Of a DNA stretch of 7,240 nt, positions 1 to 5,482 are shown one piece after another. A model generated the notes under the pieces. It was not told where the DNA came from, searched no databases, and saw nothing but the letters and a program-made list of their open reading frames with translations. The translations under genes and the position numbers were made by a program. The number at the start of each line of letters is the position of its first letter. Positions within the stretch are counted from its first letter, which is position 1. The DNA is taken from positions 1 to 7,240 of the forward strand of contig JANYBY010000378.1 in NCBI GenBank assembly GCA_025360565.1, in the 5' to 3' direction. Source of the stretch: Bacteroidota bacterium (GTDB lineage: Bacteria > Bacteroidota > Bacteroidia > B-17B0 > Aurantibacillaceae).

Positions 1-300
1 GCGCAGCATTACGCCTGAGTTTTCGTAAAAAAAATGCCGGTTTTTATTGCGACTTGAAAAATTTACGGCAGAATAAAACAGACAGATTCTTATTAAATCT
101 CCTCAGAAACAGTTTCTTAAGAGTTTTTTGATGGCCGACTAATTATTCACCAACCGGCGCAACCATAATTCACTGATCTTTGTGATTGATCAAGTCCTTT
201 TTACTTGCAGATCGGCGTGTTTTTTTTAAATACGATCAGAGTTAATTTGAGTAATTCGTGGCAAGAAAATTCACGGCTCGCCTTGGGCGATTCATAAAAC
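1..300. other. Left-edge stretch with no supported gene
   Basis: No start-to-stop reading frame of convincing length lies here. One plus-strand frame is open from the left edge to a TGA at 129-131 (about 42 codons). Its composition (many Arg, Lys, Leu, Phe and Asn, no recognisable motif) does not let me call it the tail of a gene, though a gene ending here cannot be excluded. Another plus frame ends at a TAA at 26-28 and could equally be a short gene tail. Four GATC sites fall within about 70 bases between 170 and 240. A 5-bp hairpin (TCGCC, loop TTG, GGCGA) sits at 278-290. None of these has an assignable role. Confidence 0.4.
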
Positions 301-302
301 AA

Positions 303-332
303 AAAAGGCTGCCCTGTTACGGACAGCCTTTT
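303..332 (-). terminator. Intrinsic terminator of the lipoprotein gene
   Basis: A perfect 9-bp inverted repeat, AAAAGGCTG (303-311) and CAGCCTTTT (324-332), encloses a 12-base loop in which two more C-G pairs can form. Read on the minus strand, the stem begins about 20 bases after the stop codon at 352-354 and runs into a T tract (306-301, then TTTT after one G), the form expected of a Rho-independent terminator. The A and T runs flank both sides, so it could also stop transcription arriving from the left. Confidence 0.85.
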
Positions 333-351
333 AAAATTTATTGAGATGATA

Positions 352-1266
352 TTATAGTAAGATTTGGTAAACAACGCCATCGATAGAAACTGTTGCGTTT
401 AAGTTACATGTTCCGTCACCATAATCAATTGTGCGCGATGATTTTCCGGATGGAGCATAGATCAACTCTCCCGAAATGAATGGATGTCTGCCACCAAGGT
501 TGCATCCTCCAAAATCCTTTACCAATTGTGTTCTGATAGTAGCTGTAAATGTTTCTCCGTTGCTTCTGGTGCCGGAAGCTGAACCGGTAAAACCAACTTT
601 TGCCATTGCCCAATTAATTGGCGTACCCGCATTTGAATAAGTGGTAGCTGTATTTAACAAGGTTTTAACCCTATTGCACGACCAACTAACAGTGCCTGCG
701 CCGCCTGCCAATGCAATTGAAATATTTGATGTGATGCTCCAAGTCATAGGGGTGATTGAAGGAGTAAAATTTTGCGGAGTTGTATTGCTGATAGTTTTAT
801 TTGTTATGGTAACAGCATTTCCATCAACCACGTAATTATTAGCAGTAACAGAAGCGCTAAATCCTATATGTCTGTATTTTTTTGCGCCGTTTGTTGATGC
901 AGAATAGTTATAAACTAAACTACCGCTTCTTACTTTTCCATCTATACATTGCGTACCGTTAAATGTAATGGTAACTGTCTTTAGAGTTGTATCTCTTACA
1001 ACTGCGGCACAGCTTAAAATAGAAGTATTTTCGCCGCGGTATTGAGTTAAAGTTGATCCCGAAGTAATATCACAGCCTTCGCTGCCAATTGAGATCATAT
1101 CGCTTGAAATGCTTTCGGCGGTATTGCTGGCGTTTGATCCTGCCTGATCAGAATCTACTGTTGGTGTTGGATCAGGTGTGGTGGTTTTCTTTTTACAAGA
1201 AGTAATAACGGTGGCGCCTGCAATAACAATTGCTATAATGGCCAAATGTAAGTTTTTGCGTTTCAT
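352..1266 (-). CDS. Uncharacterised Bacteroidota outer-membrane-type lipoprotein
   Basis: A 304-residue predicted lipoprotein of unknown function. The N-terminus has a basic start (MKRKN), a hydrophobic stretch at about residues 8-21 and the lipobox-like ITSC, so Cys24 is the likely lipidated residue and signal peptidase II the processing enzyme. A lysine run and a Thr/Pro linker (about 25-38) follow, then a Ser/Thr/Gly/Asn-rich body that looks all-beta, with no further membrane segment. The mature part has six more cysteines (65, 86, 107, 197, 255, 287). The C-terminal stretch, with DYGDGTCNLNATV at about 281-293 followed by a G-x-x-Y-x-I ending, is of a kind I associate with many Bacteroidota lipoproteins, but I cannot name a domain. 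The ATG is the only start that includes the signal sequence. It appears to be a single-gene unit: its terminator follows directly, and the desaturase lies 181 bases upstream on the same strand. I assign no enzymatic role. Confidence 0.85.
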   Translation of the reverse strand: MKRKNLHLAIIAIVIAGATVITSCKKKTTTPDPTPTVDSDQAGSNASNTAESISSDMISIGSEGCDITSGSTLTQYRGENTSILSCAAVVRDTTLKTVTITFNGTQCIDGKVRSGSLVYNYSASTNGAKKYRHIGFSASVTANNYVVDGNAVTITNKTISNTTPQNFTPSITPMTWSITSNISIALAGGAGTVSWSCNRVKTLLNTATTYSNAGTPINWAMAKVGFTGSASGTRSNGETFTATIRTQLVKDFGGCNLGGRHPFISGELIYAPSGKSSRTIDYGDGTCNLNATVSIDGVVYQILL

Positions 1267-1298
1267 ATTTTTTTGGTTTAATTTAAAGATTAGAGTGA

Positions 1299-1330
1299 TA
1301 AAAATAAGAAAGGTTTAACGGCTTTACGAA
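1299..1330 (-). promoter_or_regulatory. Possible promoter of the lipoprotein gene
   Basis: On the minus strand, TTCG (1330-1327), a 20-base spacer and TATTTTTA (1306-1299) match the Bacteroidota consensus TTTG / TAnnTTTG at 3 of 4 and 7 of 8 positions with correct spacing. This would put the transcript start about 25 bases before the ATG. The surrounding sequence is very AT-rich, so a chance match is quite possible. Confidence 0.25.
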
Positions 1331-1447
1331 TATTTTTTAAAAATAATGCCTCGATAGCATAAAAATCTTAAAAACAAGTACCCGCAGGCCTGCAAAAATG
1401 AGAATCTTACAACCTTTCACCGGAAAAAAGGGAGAAGTGACCAAATA

Positions 1448-2542
1448 CTAAGTAAGCTCAGGCACGCCCAAACTCCTTAATGTTTTTATGTGTGAACGGA
1501 TGGCCATGATCAAGCTTTCGTTTTCAAGGTACGGAATGCCGAACTCCTCTGAAGTAAGTTTTACAATAGGCGCAATTGCGGGATAATGTACATGACAAAT
1601 ATTAGGGAACAAATGATGTTCTACCTGAAAGTTCAGTCCGCCCACATACCATGAGATGAATTTATTTTTTCTTGAAAAATTTACAGTTGTATTTAATTGA
1701 TGGATGGCCCAATTATTTTCGATCGTGCCTGAAGCATCGGGTAAAGGATGTGAAGTGTTTTCAACCGTGTGTGCCAATTGGAAAGTAACAGCCAATACAA
1801 TTCCGGCTAAAAAATGCATCAGAAAAAATCCCAATAAATAAGGGCCCGCAGGTAAATGCAATACCAGTAGCGGGAGTAATAAAAATACGCTGAAATATAT
1901 TATCTTAATGATGATCATTTTTAAAAGGATGATCTTGTTCTTTGCTTTAGTTTCTTTATTAACGCCCTCTTTAATATACTTGACGTGCTGAACAAAATCT
2001 TTTGCAAATGCCCAATAAATTGTAAGGATGCCGTAAAAAAGAAACGCGTAAATGAATTGAAATTTGTGATACCATTTTACTTTTGTGTGTGGCGTAAAAC
2101 GAAAAACAAGCTTATCGTCAATGTCATCATCCATGTTAATTACATTGGTATAGGTATGATGCAAAATGTTGTGTTGCATTTTCCAATTTCGCACCGAGCC
2201 GCCAAGTAAATTAAGCGTGTGGCCCAACCAGTAATTTACCTTACTGCTTGATGAATAAGAGCCGTGATTGGCATCGTGCATAACTCCCATTCCAATACCT
2301 GCAATAGCACTGCTCATGATTAACCACAGTGTAAAATTAATTACGGGTGAAAAATTTAAAAATAAAATACCAATAAAGGGAAGAAAATACGCACTTAACA
2401 AAATGAGGGTCTTCACCACCATTTGCGCGTTGTAATGTTTAGAGAGGTTGTTTTGTTTGAAGTATTGATCCACTCTGTTTCTAAGTGTAGCAAAAAAAAG
2501 GTTCTTGTCCTTATCTATATCAATAAATCGAATTTGTTGCAT
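1448..2542 (-). CDS. Membrane fatty acid desaturase, acyl-lipid/acyl-CoA type
   Basis: A 364-residue integral membrane di-iron desaturase that introduces a double bond into fatty acyl chains using oxygen and electrons from a separate carrier. All three histidine clusters of the family are present: HDANH (89-93), HNILHH (124-129) and QVEHH followed by LFP (306-313). Gln in place of the first His of the third box is typical of the delta-5/delta-6 'front-end' branch, but no cytochrome b5 domain is fused at either end. Hydrophobic spans lie at about 42-62, 68-87, 162-180, 204-229 and 234-255. Length is normal for bacterial members, and the frame is intact. Position specificity cannot be read from the sequence. 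A cold-shock protein gene lies upstream on the same strand, separated by a strong hairpin, so the desaturase probably has its own promoter. Desaturases are commonly raised in the cold to keep membranes fluid. No clear terminator is visible between its stop and the lipoprotein gene. Confidence 0.93.
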   Translation of the reverse strand: MQQIRFIDIDKDKNLFFATLRNRVDQYFKQNNLSKHYNAQMVVKTLILLSAYFLPFIGILFLNFSPVINFTLWLIMSSAIAGIGMGVMHDANHGSYSSSSKVNYWLGHTLNLLGGSVRNWKMQHNILHHTYTNVINMDDDIDDKLVFRFTPHTKVKWYHKFQFIYAFLFYGILTIYWAFAKDFVQHVKYIKEGVNKETKAKNKIILLKMIIIKIIYFSVFLLLPLLVLHLPAGPYLLGFFLMHFLAGIVLAVTFQLAHTVENTSHPLPDASGTIENNWAIHQLNTTVNFSRKNKFISWYVGGLNFQVEHHLFPNICHVHYPAIAPIVKLTSEEFGIPYLENESLIMAIRSHIKTLRSLGVPELT

Positions 2543-2585
2543 GCTGTTTTAATTAATTAAAAACGGCGCAACCCTTTTTTAACTT

Positions 2586-2616
2586 AAAAATTAGTGAGTA
2601 TGGAAAAGGCAATAAA
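2586..2616 (-). promoter_or_regulatory. Possible desaturase promoter
   Basis: On the minus strand, TTTA (2616-2613), a 19-base spacer and TAATTTTT (2593-2586) match the Bacteroidota consensus at 3 of 4 and 7 of 8 positions. A start near 2580 would give a short leader of about 38 bases before the ATG at 2542. The upstream element overlaps the loop and stem of the preceding hairpin. It is the best candidate in this gap, but it is degenerate. Confidence 0.27.
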
Positions 2617-2635
2617 TTTTTCTATTGCCTTTTCC
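2602..2635 (-). terminator. Strong hairpin terminator after the cold-shock gene
   Basis: A perfect 13-bp inverted repeat, GGAAAAGGCAATA (2602-2614) and TATTGCCTTTTCC (2623-2635), encloses an 8-base loop. It starts 45 bases past the cold-shock stop codon. The T run lies within the descending arm (CCTTTTCC) rather than after it, so it is a slightly irregular intrinsic terminator. It separates helicase and cold-shock transcription from the desaturase, though read-through is possible. Confidence 0.72.
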
Positions 2636-2680
2636 TTTAACTGCCTCCTAATAAGATCGTGGAGACGGTTTATAGTATTA

Positions 2681-2869
2681 TTATACTACTTCAACGTTAA
2701 CGGCATTTAAGCCTTTTTTTCCGTTTTCAACTTCGAATGTTACTTCATCGTTCTCGCGAATATCGTTCTTTAATCCTGAAGCGTGTACAAAGATCTCTTC
2801 GCCATTTTCAGCTTTAATAAATCCAAATCCTTTGGCTTCATTGTAAAATTTAACTGTTCCTTTTTTCAT
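2681..2869 (-). CDS. Cold-shock domain protein (CspA family)
   Basis: A 62-residue single cold-shock domain protein, the usual size for the family. It binds single-stranded RNA and DNA in the cytoplasm and acts as an RNA chaperone. RNP1 is KGFGFI (13-18) and RNP2 is IFVHAS (26-31). The nucleic-acid-stacking aromatics Phe8, Phe15, Phe17, Phe27 and His29 are in place. After VH, this protein has Ala30 where Escherichia coli CspA has Phe. The ATG has no Shine-Dalgarno sequence, as is common in this phylum. A 6-bp hairpin ends about 15 bases before it. The helicase gene ends 48 bases upstream on the same strand with no clear terminator between, so the two may be co-transcribed. A 13-bp hairpin follows. 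Which csp paralogue it is, and whether it is truly cold-induced, cannot be decided from the sequence, because several Bacteroidota csp genes are constitutive. Confidence 0.95.
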   Translation of the reverse strand: MKKGTVKFYNEAKGFGFIKAENGEEIFVHASGLKNDIRENDEVTFEVENGKKGLNAVNVEVV

Positions 2870-2884
2870 TTGTTGTTTTATTGT

Positions 2885-2899
2885 GTCCGCAAAGCGGAC
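2885..2899 (-). promoter_or_regulatory. Small GC-rich hairpin before the cold-shock start codon
   Basis: Perfect 6-bp arms GTCCGC (2885-2890) and GCGGAC (2894-2899) enclose a 3-base loop. It stands out as GC-rich in an AT-rich gap. On the minus-strand transcript it ends 15 bases before the cold-shock ATG and is followed by ACAATAAAAC, with no T tract. It is therefore a poor terminator for the helicase and a better candidate for a leader structure of the cold-shock mRNA or a processing or stability element. The role is inference. Confidence 0.45.
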
Positions 2900-2917
2900 G
2901 GTTATTAATTTATATTT

Positions 2918-4039
2918 TTATGCAAAGGGATGTGAAGCAATAACTTCAATCTTCTGTTTAATCAATTTAGTTATATCTTTCATGTAAGTGCGTTCTTCAT
3001 TTGTACAGAAAGAAAGTGCTATGCCTGCAAGTCCTGCACGGCCTGTACGCCCGATACGGTGAACGTAAGTTTCGGCTTGTTCAGGAATTTCGTAATTGAT
3101 CACATGCGAAAGTTTTTCTACATCAATTCCTCTTGAAGCAATATCAGTAGCCACCAGCACGCGAATGGTGCGGTTCTTAAAGCCTTTAAGCGCTCTTTCT
3201 CTGGCGCCTTGTGATTTGTTACCGTGAATGGCTTCAGAACTTATGCCACTGCTGTTTAATTCTTTCGCAACTTTGTCGGCTCCTCTTTTTGTGCGCGTAA
3301 ATACCAAAGCGTGTTCTACTTTTCCGGTATTTAAAATATGCTTAAGCAAAGATCTTTTGTTTTCTTTTGAAACATAATAAAGACTTTGTTCTACAAGCGG
3401 TGCCGCCGAAGATACAGGCGATACCGAAATATGAACGGGATTTTTTAAAAGTGAATTAGCAAGTTTCATGATTTCGGGCGCTGCTGTGGCCGAAAAGAAA
3501 AGTGTTTGGCGCTGCGCCGGAAGTTTTGTAATAATTCGTTTAATGTCGTGAATAAATCCCATGTCCAGCATCCTATCAGCTTCATCCAACACAAAGTGTT
3601 CAACTTTATCAAGCTTAATTAGGCCTTGTTGCATTAGGTCGAGCAATCTTCCGGGAGTGGCAACCAAAATGTTAACTCCTCTGCGAAGTTCACGTTCCTG
3701 ATTTTTTTGAGAAACACCACCAAAAATAACGGTGTGCGATACACGTACAAATTTACTGTACATGGTAATGTTTTCGCTGATCTGCGATGCCAGTTCACGG
3801 GTTGGTGCCAGAATAAGCGCCTTAATGTGAGGTGTAGGAACTTTGCTGCTTAATTGTTGTAAAATAGGAAGCGAAAAAGCCGCTGTTTTACCTGTGCCTG
3901 TTTGTGCGGAACCAAAAATATCCCTTCCGTTAAGTATGGGAATGATTGCCTGTTCCTGAATTGGTGTGGGGCTGTTGTAGCCCATGTTGTTCAGAGCCTT
4001 TAATAGTGGCTCTGAAAGTTTTAAATCGTTAAATGTCAT
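2918..4039 (-). CDS. DEAD-box ATP-dependent RNA helicase, RhlE type
   Basis: A 373-residue cytoplasmic ATP-dependent RNA helicase that remodels RNA duplexes, a role tied to ribosome assembly, RNA decay and growth in the cold. Every family motif is present: upstream Phe3 and the Q motif GYNSPTPIQ (20-28), motif I AQTGTGKT (45-52), Ia PTREL (79-83), GG (107-108), TPGR (128-131), II DEAD (152-155), III SAT (183-185), IV LVFTRT (245-250), V ATDIASRGID (297-306) and VI HRIGRTGR (327-334). I prefer the ATG at 4039 because MTFNDL matches the usual start of the family. An in-frame ATG at 4090 would add 17 residues (MLLHSNNNPS...) that look untranslated and fall inside a predicted leader structure. 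The protein stops about 40 residues after motif VI, so it is a bare two-RecA core without the basic tail of longer RhlE proteins. A very good promoter lies upstream, and the cold-shock gene follows 48 bases downstream. Confidence 0.95.
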   Translation of the reverse strand: MTFNDLKLSEPLLKALNNMGYNSPTPIQEQAIIPILNGRDIFGSAQTGTGKTAAFSLPILQQLSSKVPTPHIKALILAPTRELASQISENITMYSKFVRVSHTVIFGGVSQKNQERELRRGVNILVATPGRLLDLMQQGLIKLDKVEHFVLDEADRMLDMGFIHDIKRIITKLPAQRQTLFFSATAAPEIMKLANSLLKNPVHISVSPVSSAAPLVEQSLYYVSKENKRSLLKHILNTGKVEHALVFTRTKRGADKVAKELNSSGISSEAIHGNKSQGARERALKGFKNRTIRVLVATDIASRGIDVEKLSHVINYEIPEQAETYVHRIGRTGRAGLAGIALSFCTNEERTYMKDITKLIKQKIEVIASHPFA

Positions 4040-4059
4040 TATAGATATATAGATTAATA

Positions 4060-4169
4060 TTGAGGGATTGTTATTTGAGTGTAACAACACCTTATTATTG
4101 CCTCTAAAATTGTAAAGTTAAATTGAATAGTAGCTGATTACAGCATTCAGATTGTGATACAACCCTCAA
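4060..4169 (-). promoter_or_regulatory. Candidate structured 5' leader of the helicase mRNA
   Basis: On the minus-strand transcript, the first arm (complement of ACAACCCTCAA, 4159-4169) can pair with the second arm (complement of TTGAGGGATTGT, 4060-4071). This gives 11 base pairs (7 plus 4) with one bulged base at 4067. The 87-base interior holds two small hairpins with 4-bp stems: GTGT-AACA-ACAC (4079-4090) and GCTG-ATTA-CAGC (4133-4144). The outer arm begins within a few bases of the transcript start predicted from the promoter at 4179-4210. The inner arm ends 20 bases before the preferred ATG. The layout of a closed multibranch leader is seen directly as complementarity; that it folds or regulates is inference. 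Confidence 0.4.
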
Positions 4170-4178
4170 AAGGATGCG

Positions 4179-4210
4179 CAAAGATAAGTAAAATATATTG
4201 AAGTACCAAA
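4179..4210 (-). promoter_or_regulatory. Promoter of the helicase gene (Bacteroidota consensus)
   Basis: On the minus strand, TTTG (4210-4207), a 20-base spacer and TATCTTTG (4186-4179) match the Bacteroidota housekeeping consensus TTTG-N19-21-TAnnTTTG at every defined position. Transcription would begin near 4172, giving a leader of roughly 130 bases before the preferred ATG at 4039. It is the only site in the intergenic regions where I found both elements perfect at correct spacing. Confidence 0.65.
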
Positions 4211-4221
4211 TATGACCATTT

Positions 4222-4286
4222 TTGGCTTAACGCCAATTGGATAGAGTAAAACGGATCTTATTAAATTTAGCAAGCAATCAAGATCC
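4222..4286. repeat. Cluster of short inverted repeats upstream of the helicase promoter
   Basis: Three dyads lie together. TTGGC (4222-4226) and GCCAA (4232-4236) surround a 5-base loop. The perfect palindrome CCAATTGG lies at 4233-4240 and overlaps the first. GGATCTT (4253-4259) and AAGATCC (4280-4286) form a 7-bp dyad around 20 bases. The cluster starts 11 bases upstream of the helicase TTTG element, where an activator or repressor might bind, but no known operator is recognised. Confidence 0.3.
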
Positions 4287-4441
4287 TTAACCATTTTTAA
4301 GAGCCTATTGTAAAACGACAATAGATACGAATTTTTTAATTTCACAAGTGAAAAAGCTCGCATTGACTTTTATACAATAAAATTATCAGGCATACGAACA
4401 TTCTGCAAAATGATATTACTTATATTTACAGGTGAAAATAG

Positions 4442-4472
4442 TTTGAAGAAATAATAACAAAATTTAAATTCA
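4442..4472 (+). promoter_or_regulatory. Possible promoter of the FISUMP gene
   Basis: TTTG (4442-4445), a 19-base spacer and TAAATTCA (4465-4472) match the phylum consensus at 4 of 4 and 6 of 8 positions. The start would lie about 16 bases before the ATG at 4495. The -7 element is poor, so this is tentative. Confidence 0.22.
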
Positions 4473-4494
4473 ATAATAATTAGAAACAAAAAAT

Positions 4495-5145
4495 ATGGCA
4501 AAAAATAAAACGCTCATCACCTTACTTCTAGCTATTCTTATATTTTCTTTCGCAAATCAGGCAAAGGCTCAAGTAAAAAAAATTGGTAAACAAACTTGGT
4601 CAACTCTTAACCTGAATGTGAGCACTTTTAAAAATGGCGATGTTCTAAAGGAAATAAAATCTGCAGCAGAATGGGTGAAAGCTTCAGACAACGATATACC
4701 GGCATGGTGCTATTATGGTTATGACCCAGCAAATGGAAAAAAATATGGCAAAATTTATAACTTCTATGCGGTAAATGATAAGAGAGGCTTAGCTCCAAAA
4801 GGCTGGCACATACCCTCAAATGACGAGTGGACTATATTGACGGATTTTTTAGGAGGAAAAGAAGTGGCAGGTAAAAAAATGAAGAACACCAAAGGTTGGA
4901 AAGAAGTTGCCGGCAAAAATGGTAACGGCAGCAATACAAGTGGATTTTTAGGCCTTCCGGGAGGCTTTTGCGAAACCACTGGAGTTGTTGAAGGAATTGG
5001 GCTTCATTGCTCATGGTGGTGCACTCGAGAACCAATTGGCCGTCTATACGCTTCAGATCGCCGACTGAGTTCTGACAGAGATGACGTGTATCCATTGGGA
5101 GATTTTGGAAAAGCAGGCTTTTATGTAAGATGTGTTATGGACTGA
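4495..5145 (+). CDS. Secreted FISUMP-domain protein
   Basis: A 216-residue exported protein with a Fibrobacter succinogenes major paralogous domain (FISUMP), a domain of unknown function found in secreted proteins of Fibrobacteres and Bacteroidota. Residues 1-25 form a signal peptide (basic MAKNK, hydrophobic core 7-20) with a likely cut after AKA at 25. There is no lipobox cysteine, so the product is periplasmic or extracellular rather than lipidated. The hallmark order is present: IGKQTWSTLNLNV (30-42), YGKIYNFYAV (84-93), LAPKGWHIPSNDEW (99-112), the glycine-rich LGLPGGF (152-158), the WWCTRE strip (174-179) and the ending AGFYVRCV (207-214). Five cysteines (72, 159, 172, 176, 213) may form disulfides. 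A short near-repeat, KEVAGKK (122-128) and KEVAGKN (136-142), sits in the middle. The ATG is the start that preserves the signal peptide. The gene stands alone, divergent from the helicase. The lectin-like fold often suggested for such domains is not provable here. Confidence 0.88.
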   Translation: MAKNKTLITLLLAILIFSFANQAKAQVKKIGKQTWSTLNLNVSTFKNGDVLKEIKSAAEWVKASDNDIPAWCYYGYDPANGKKYGKIYNFYAVNDKRGLAPKGWHIPSNDEWTILTDFLGGKEVAGKKMKNTKGWKEVAGKNGNGSNTSGFLGLPGGFCETTGVVEGIGLHCSWWCTREPIGRLYASDRRLSSDRDDVYPLGDFGKAGFYVRCVMD

Positions 5146-5482
5146 GTTTCAGATTATGATTCTTTTACTTTCCATATATCCGCAAATATAAATAGCCGCA
5201 TTGTAGTTGAGTATGGCCAAAGTCATACATAAATTTTAAATACCCTTATAATTACTGTGTAGTGAATAGCTGTTGATCAAGAAACCATTGAAAAAATAGT
5301 CCATTAAAAAGCGATCGCCTCAGAAATTTCTCAAAATTTCTCCCTGAAGAATTACTATGTTTGATAAAGATACCTATGAATAATACAACTATTTTCCAAA
5401 GTTGTGTAAGTATAGCATTCACATTCTTTTCCACTTTTGTGCAGATTAAAAACAATCCGAAACCTCGGTAAAAACACACAAG
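5146..5482. other. Non-coding gap before the OmpA-family gene
   Basis: No gene is supported in this 337-base stretch. It holds a weak hairpin at 5211-5228, the palindrome GCGATCGC (5311-5318) and an 8-bp inverted repeat AGAAATTT / AAATTTCT (5322-5329 and 5334-5341, loop CTCA). A perfect -7-type box, TATGTTTG (5356-5363), lies just after that repeat but has no TTTG at 19-21 bases upstream. A 6-bp dyad ACAACT / AGTTGT (5385-5390 and 5400-5405) follows. The OmpA-family promoter is probably in the right half, but I cannot fix it. Confidence 0.4.
5211..5228 (+). terminator. Weak terminator-like hairpin after the FISUMP gene
   Basis: GTATGGC (5211-5217) pairs with GTCATAC (5222-5228) over 7 bp, including one G-T wobble, around a CAAA loop, about 65 bases after the FISUMP stop. 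The following sequence (ATAAATTTTAAAT) is AT-rich but has only a short T run. It is the best terminator candidate in the gap and is not strong. Confidence 0.33.

Larger units (their letters stand above)
4211..4494. other. Non-coding gap between divergent helicase and FISUMP genes
   Basis: No gene is supported between the helicase promoter and the FISUMP start. A 65-codon minus-strand frame (4363-4166) overlaps the helicase promoter and resembles no family. The gap holds the inverted repeats at 4222-4286 and a possible weak promoter at 4442-4472. Another loose -7-like box, TATATTTA (4421-4428), has no partner TTTG at the right distance. The remainder is featureless AT-rich DNA. Confidence 0.5.

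Noticed and set aside
425..835. Frames of 62 and 64 codons overlapping the lipoprotein gene, and one of 74 codons (1985-2209) overlapping the desaturase
   Set aside because: Each overlaps a well-supported gene in another frame and lacks any motif or signal.
1331..1345. AT-only dyad TATTTTTTAAAAATA
   Set aside because: Expected by chance in such AT-rich DNA; no GC pairs to make a stable terminator stem.
1384..1393. Perfect palindrome GCAGGCCTGC after the desaturase
   Set aside because: It has no loop, so it cannot form a normal hairpin terminator, and no T tract follows directly. A single 10-base palindrome is weak evidence for an operator.
2681..4039. A defence system centred on the helicase
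   Set aside because: The helicase is a standard DEAD-box core with ordinary motifs beside a cold-shock gene; no nuclease, methylase, toxin or reverse transcriptase is nearby.
4166..4363. Minus-strand frame of 65 codons upstream of the helicase
   Set aside because: It spans the well-matched helicase promoter and the dyad cluster, has no recognisable motif, and is composed like translated AT-rich non-coding DNA.
4628..5095. Three minus-strand frames opposite the FISUMP gene
   Set aside because: They lie wholly within a gene with a signal peptide and a recognisable domain, and their translations have no features of their own.
5311..5318. GCGATCGC, the core of the cyanobacterial HIP1 repeat
   Set aside because: Only one copy occurs in the window and everything else points to Bacteroidota, so a HIP1 interpretation is not supported.
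5252..5479. Minus-strand frame of 75 codons before the OmpA-family gene
   Set aside because: Phe- and Leu-rich chance frame with no family features; it covers the likely upstream control region of the plus-strand gene.
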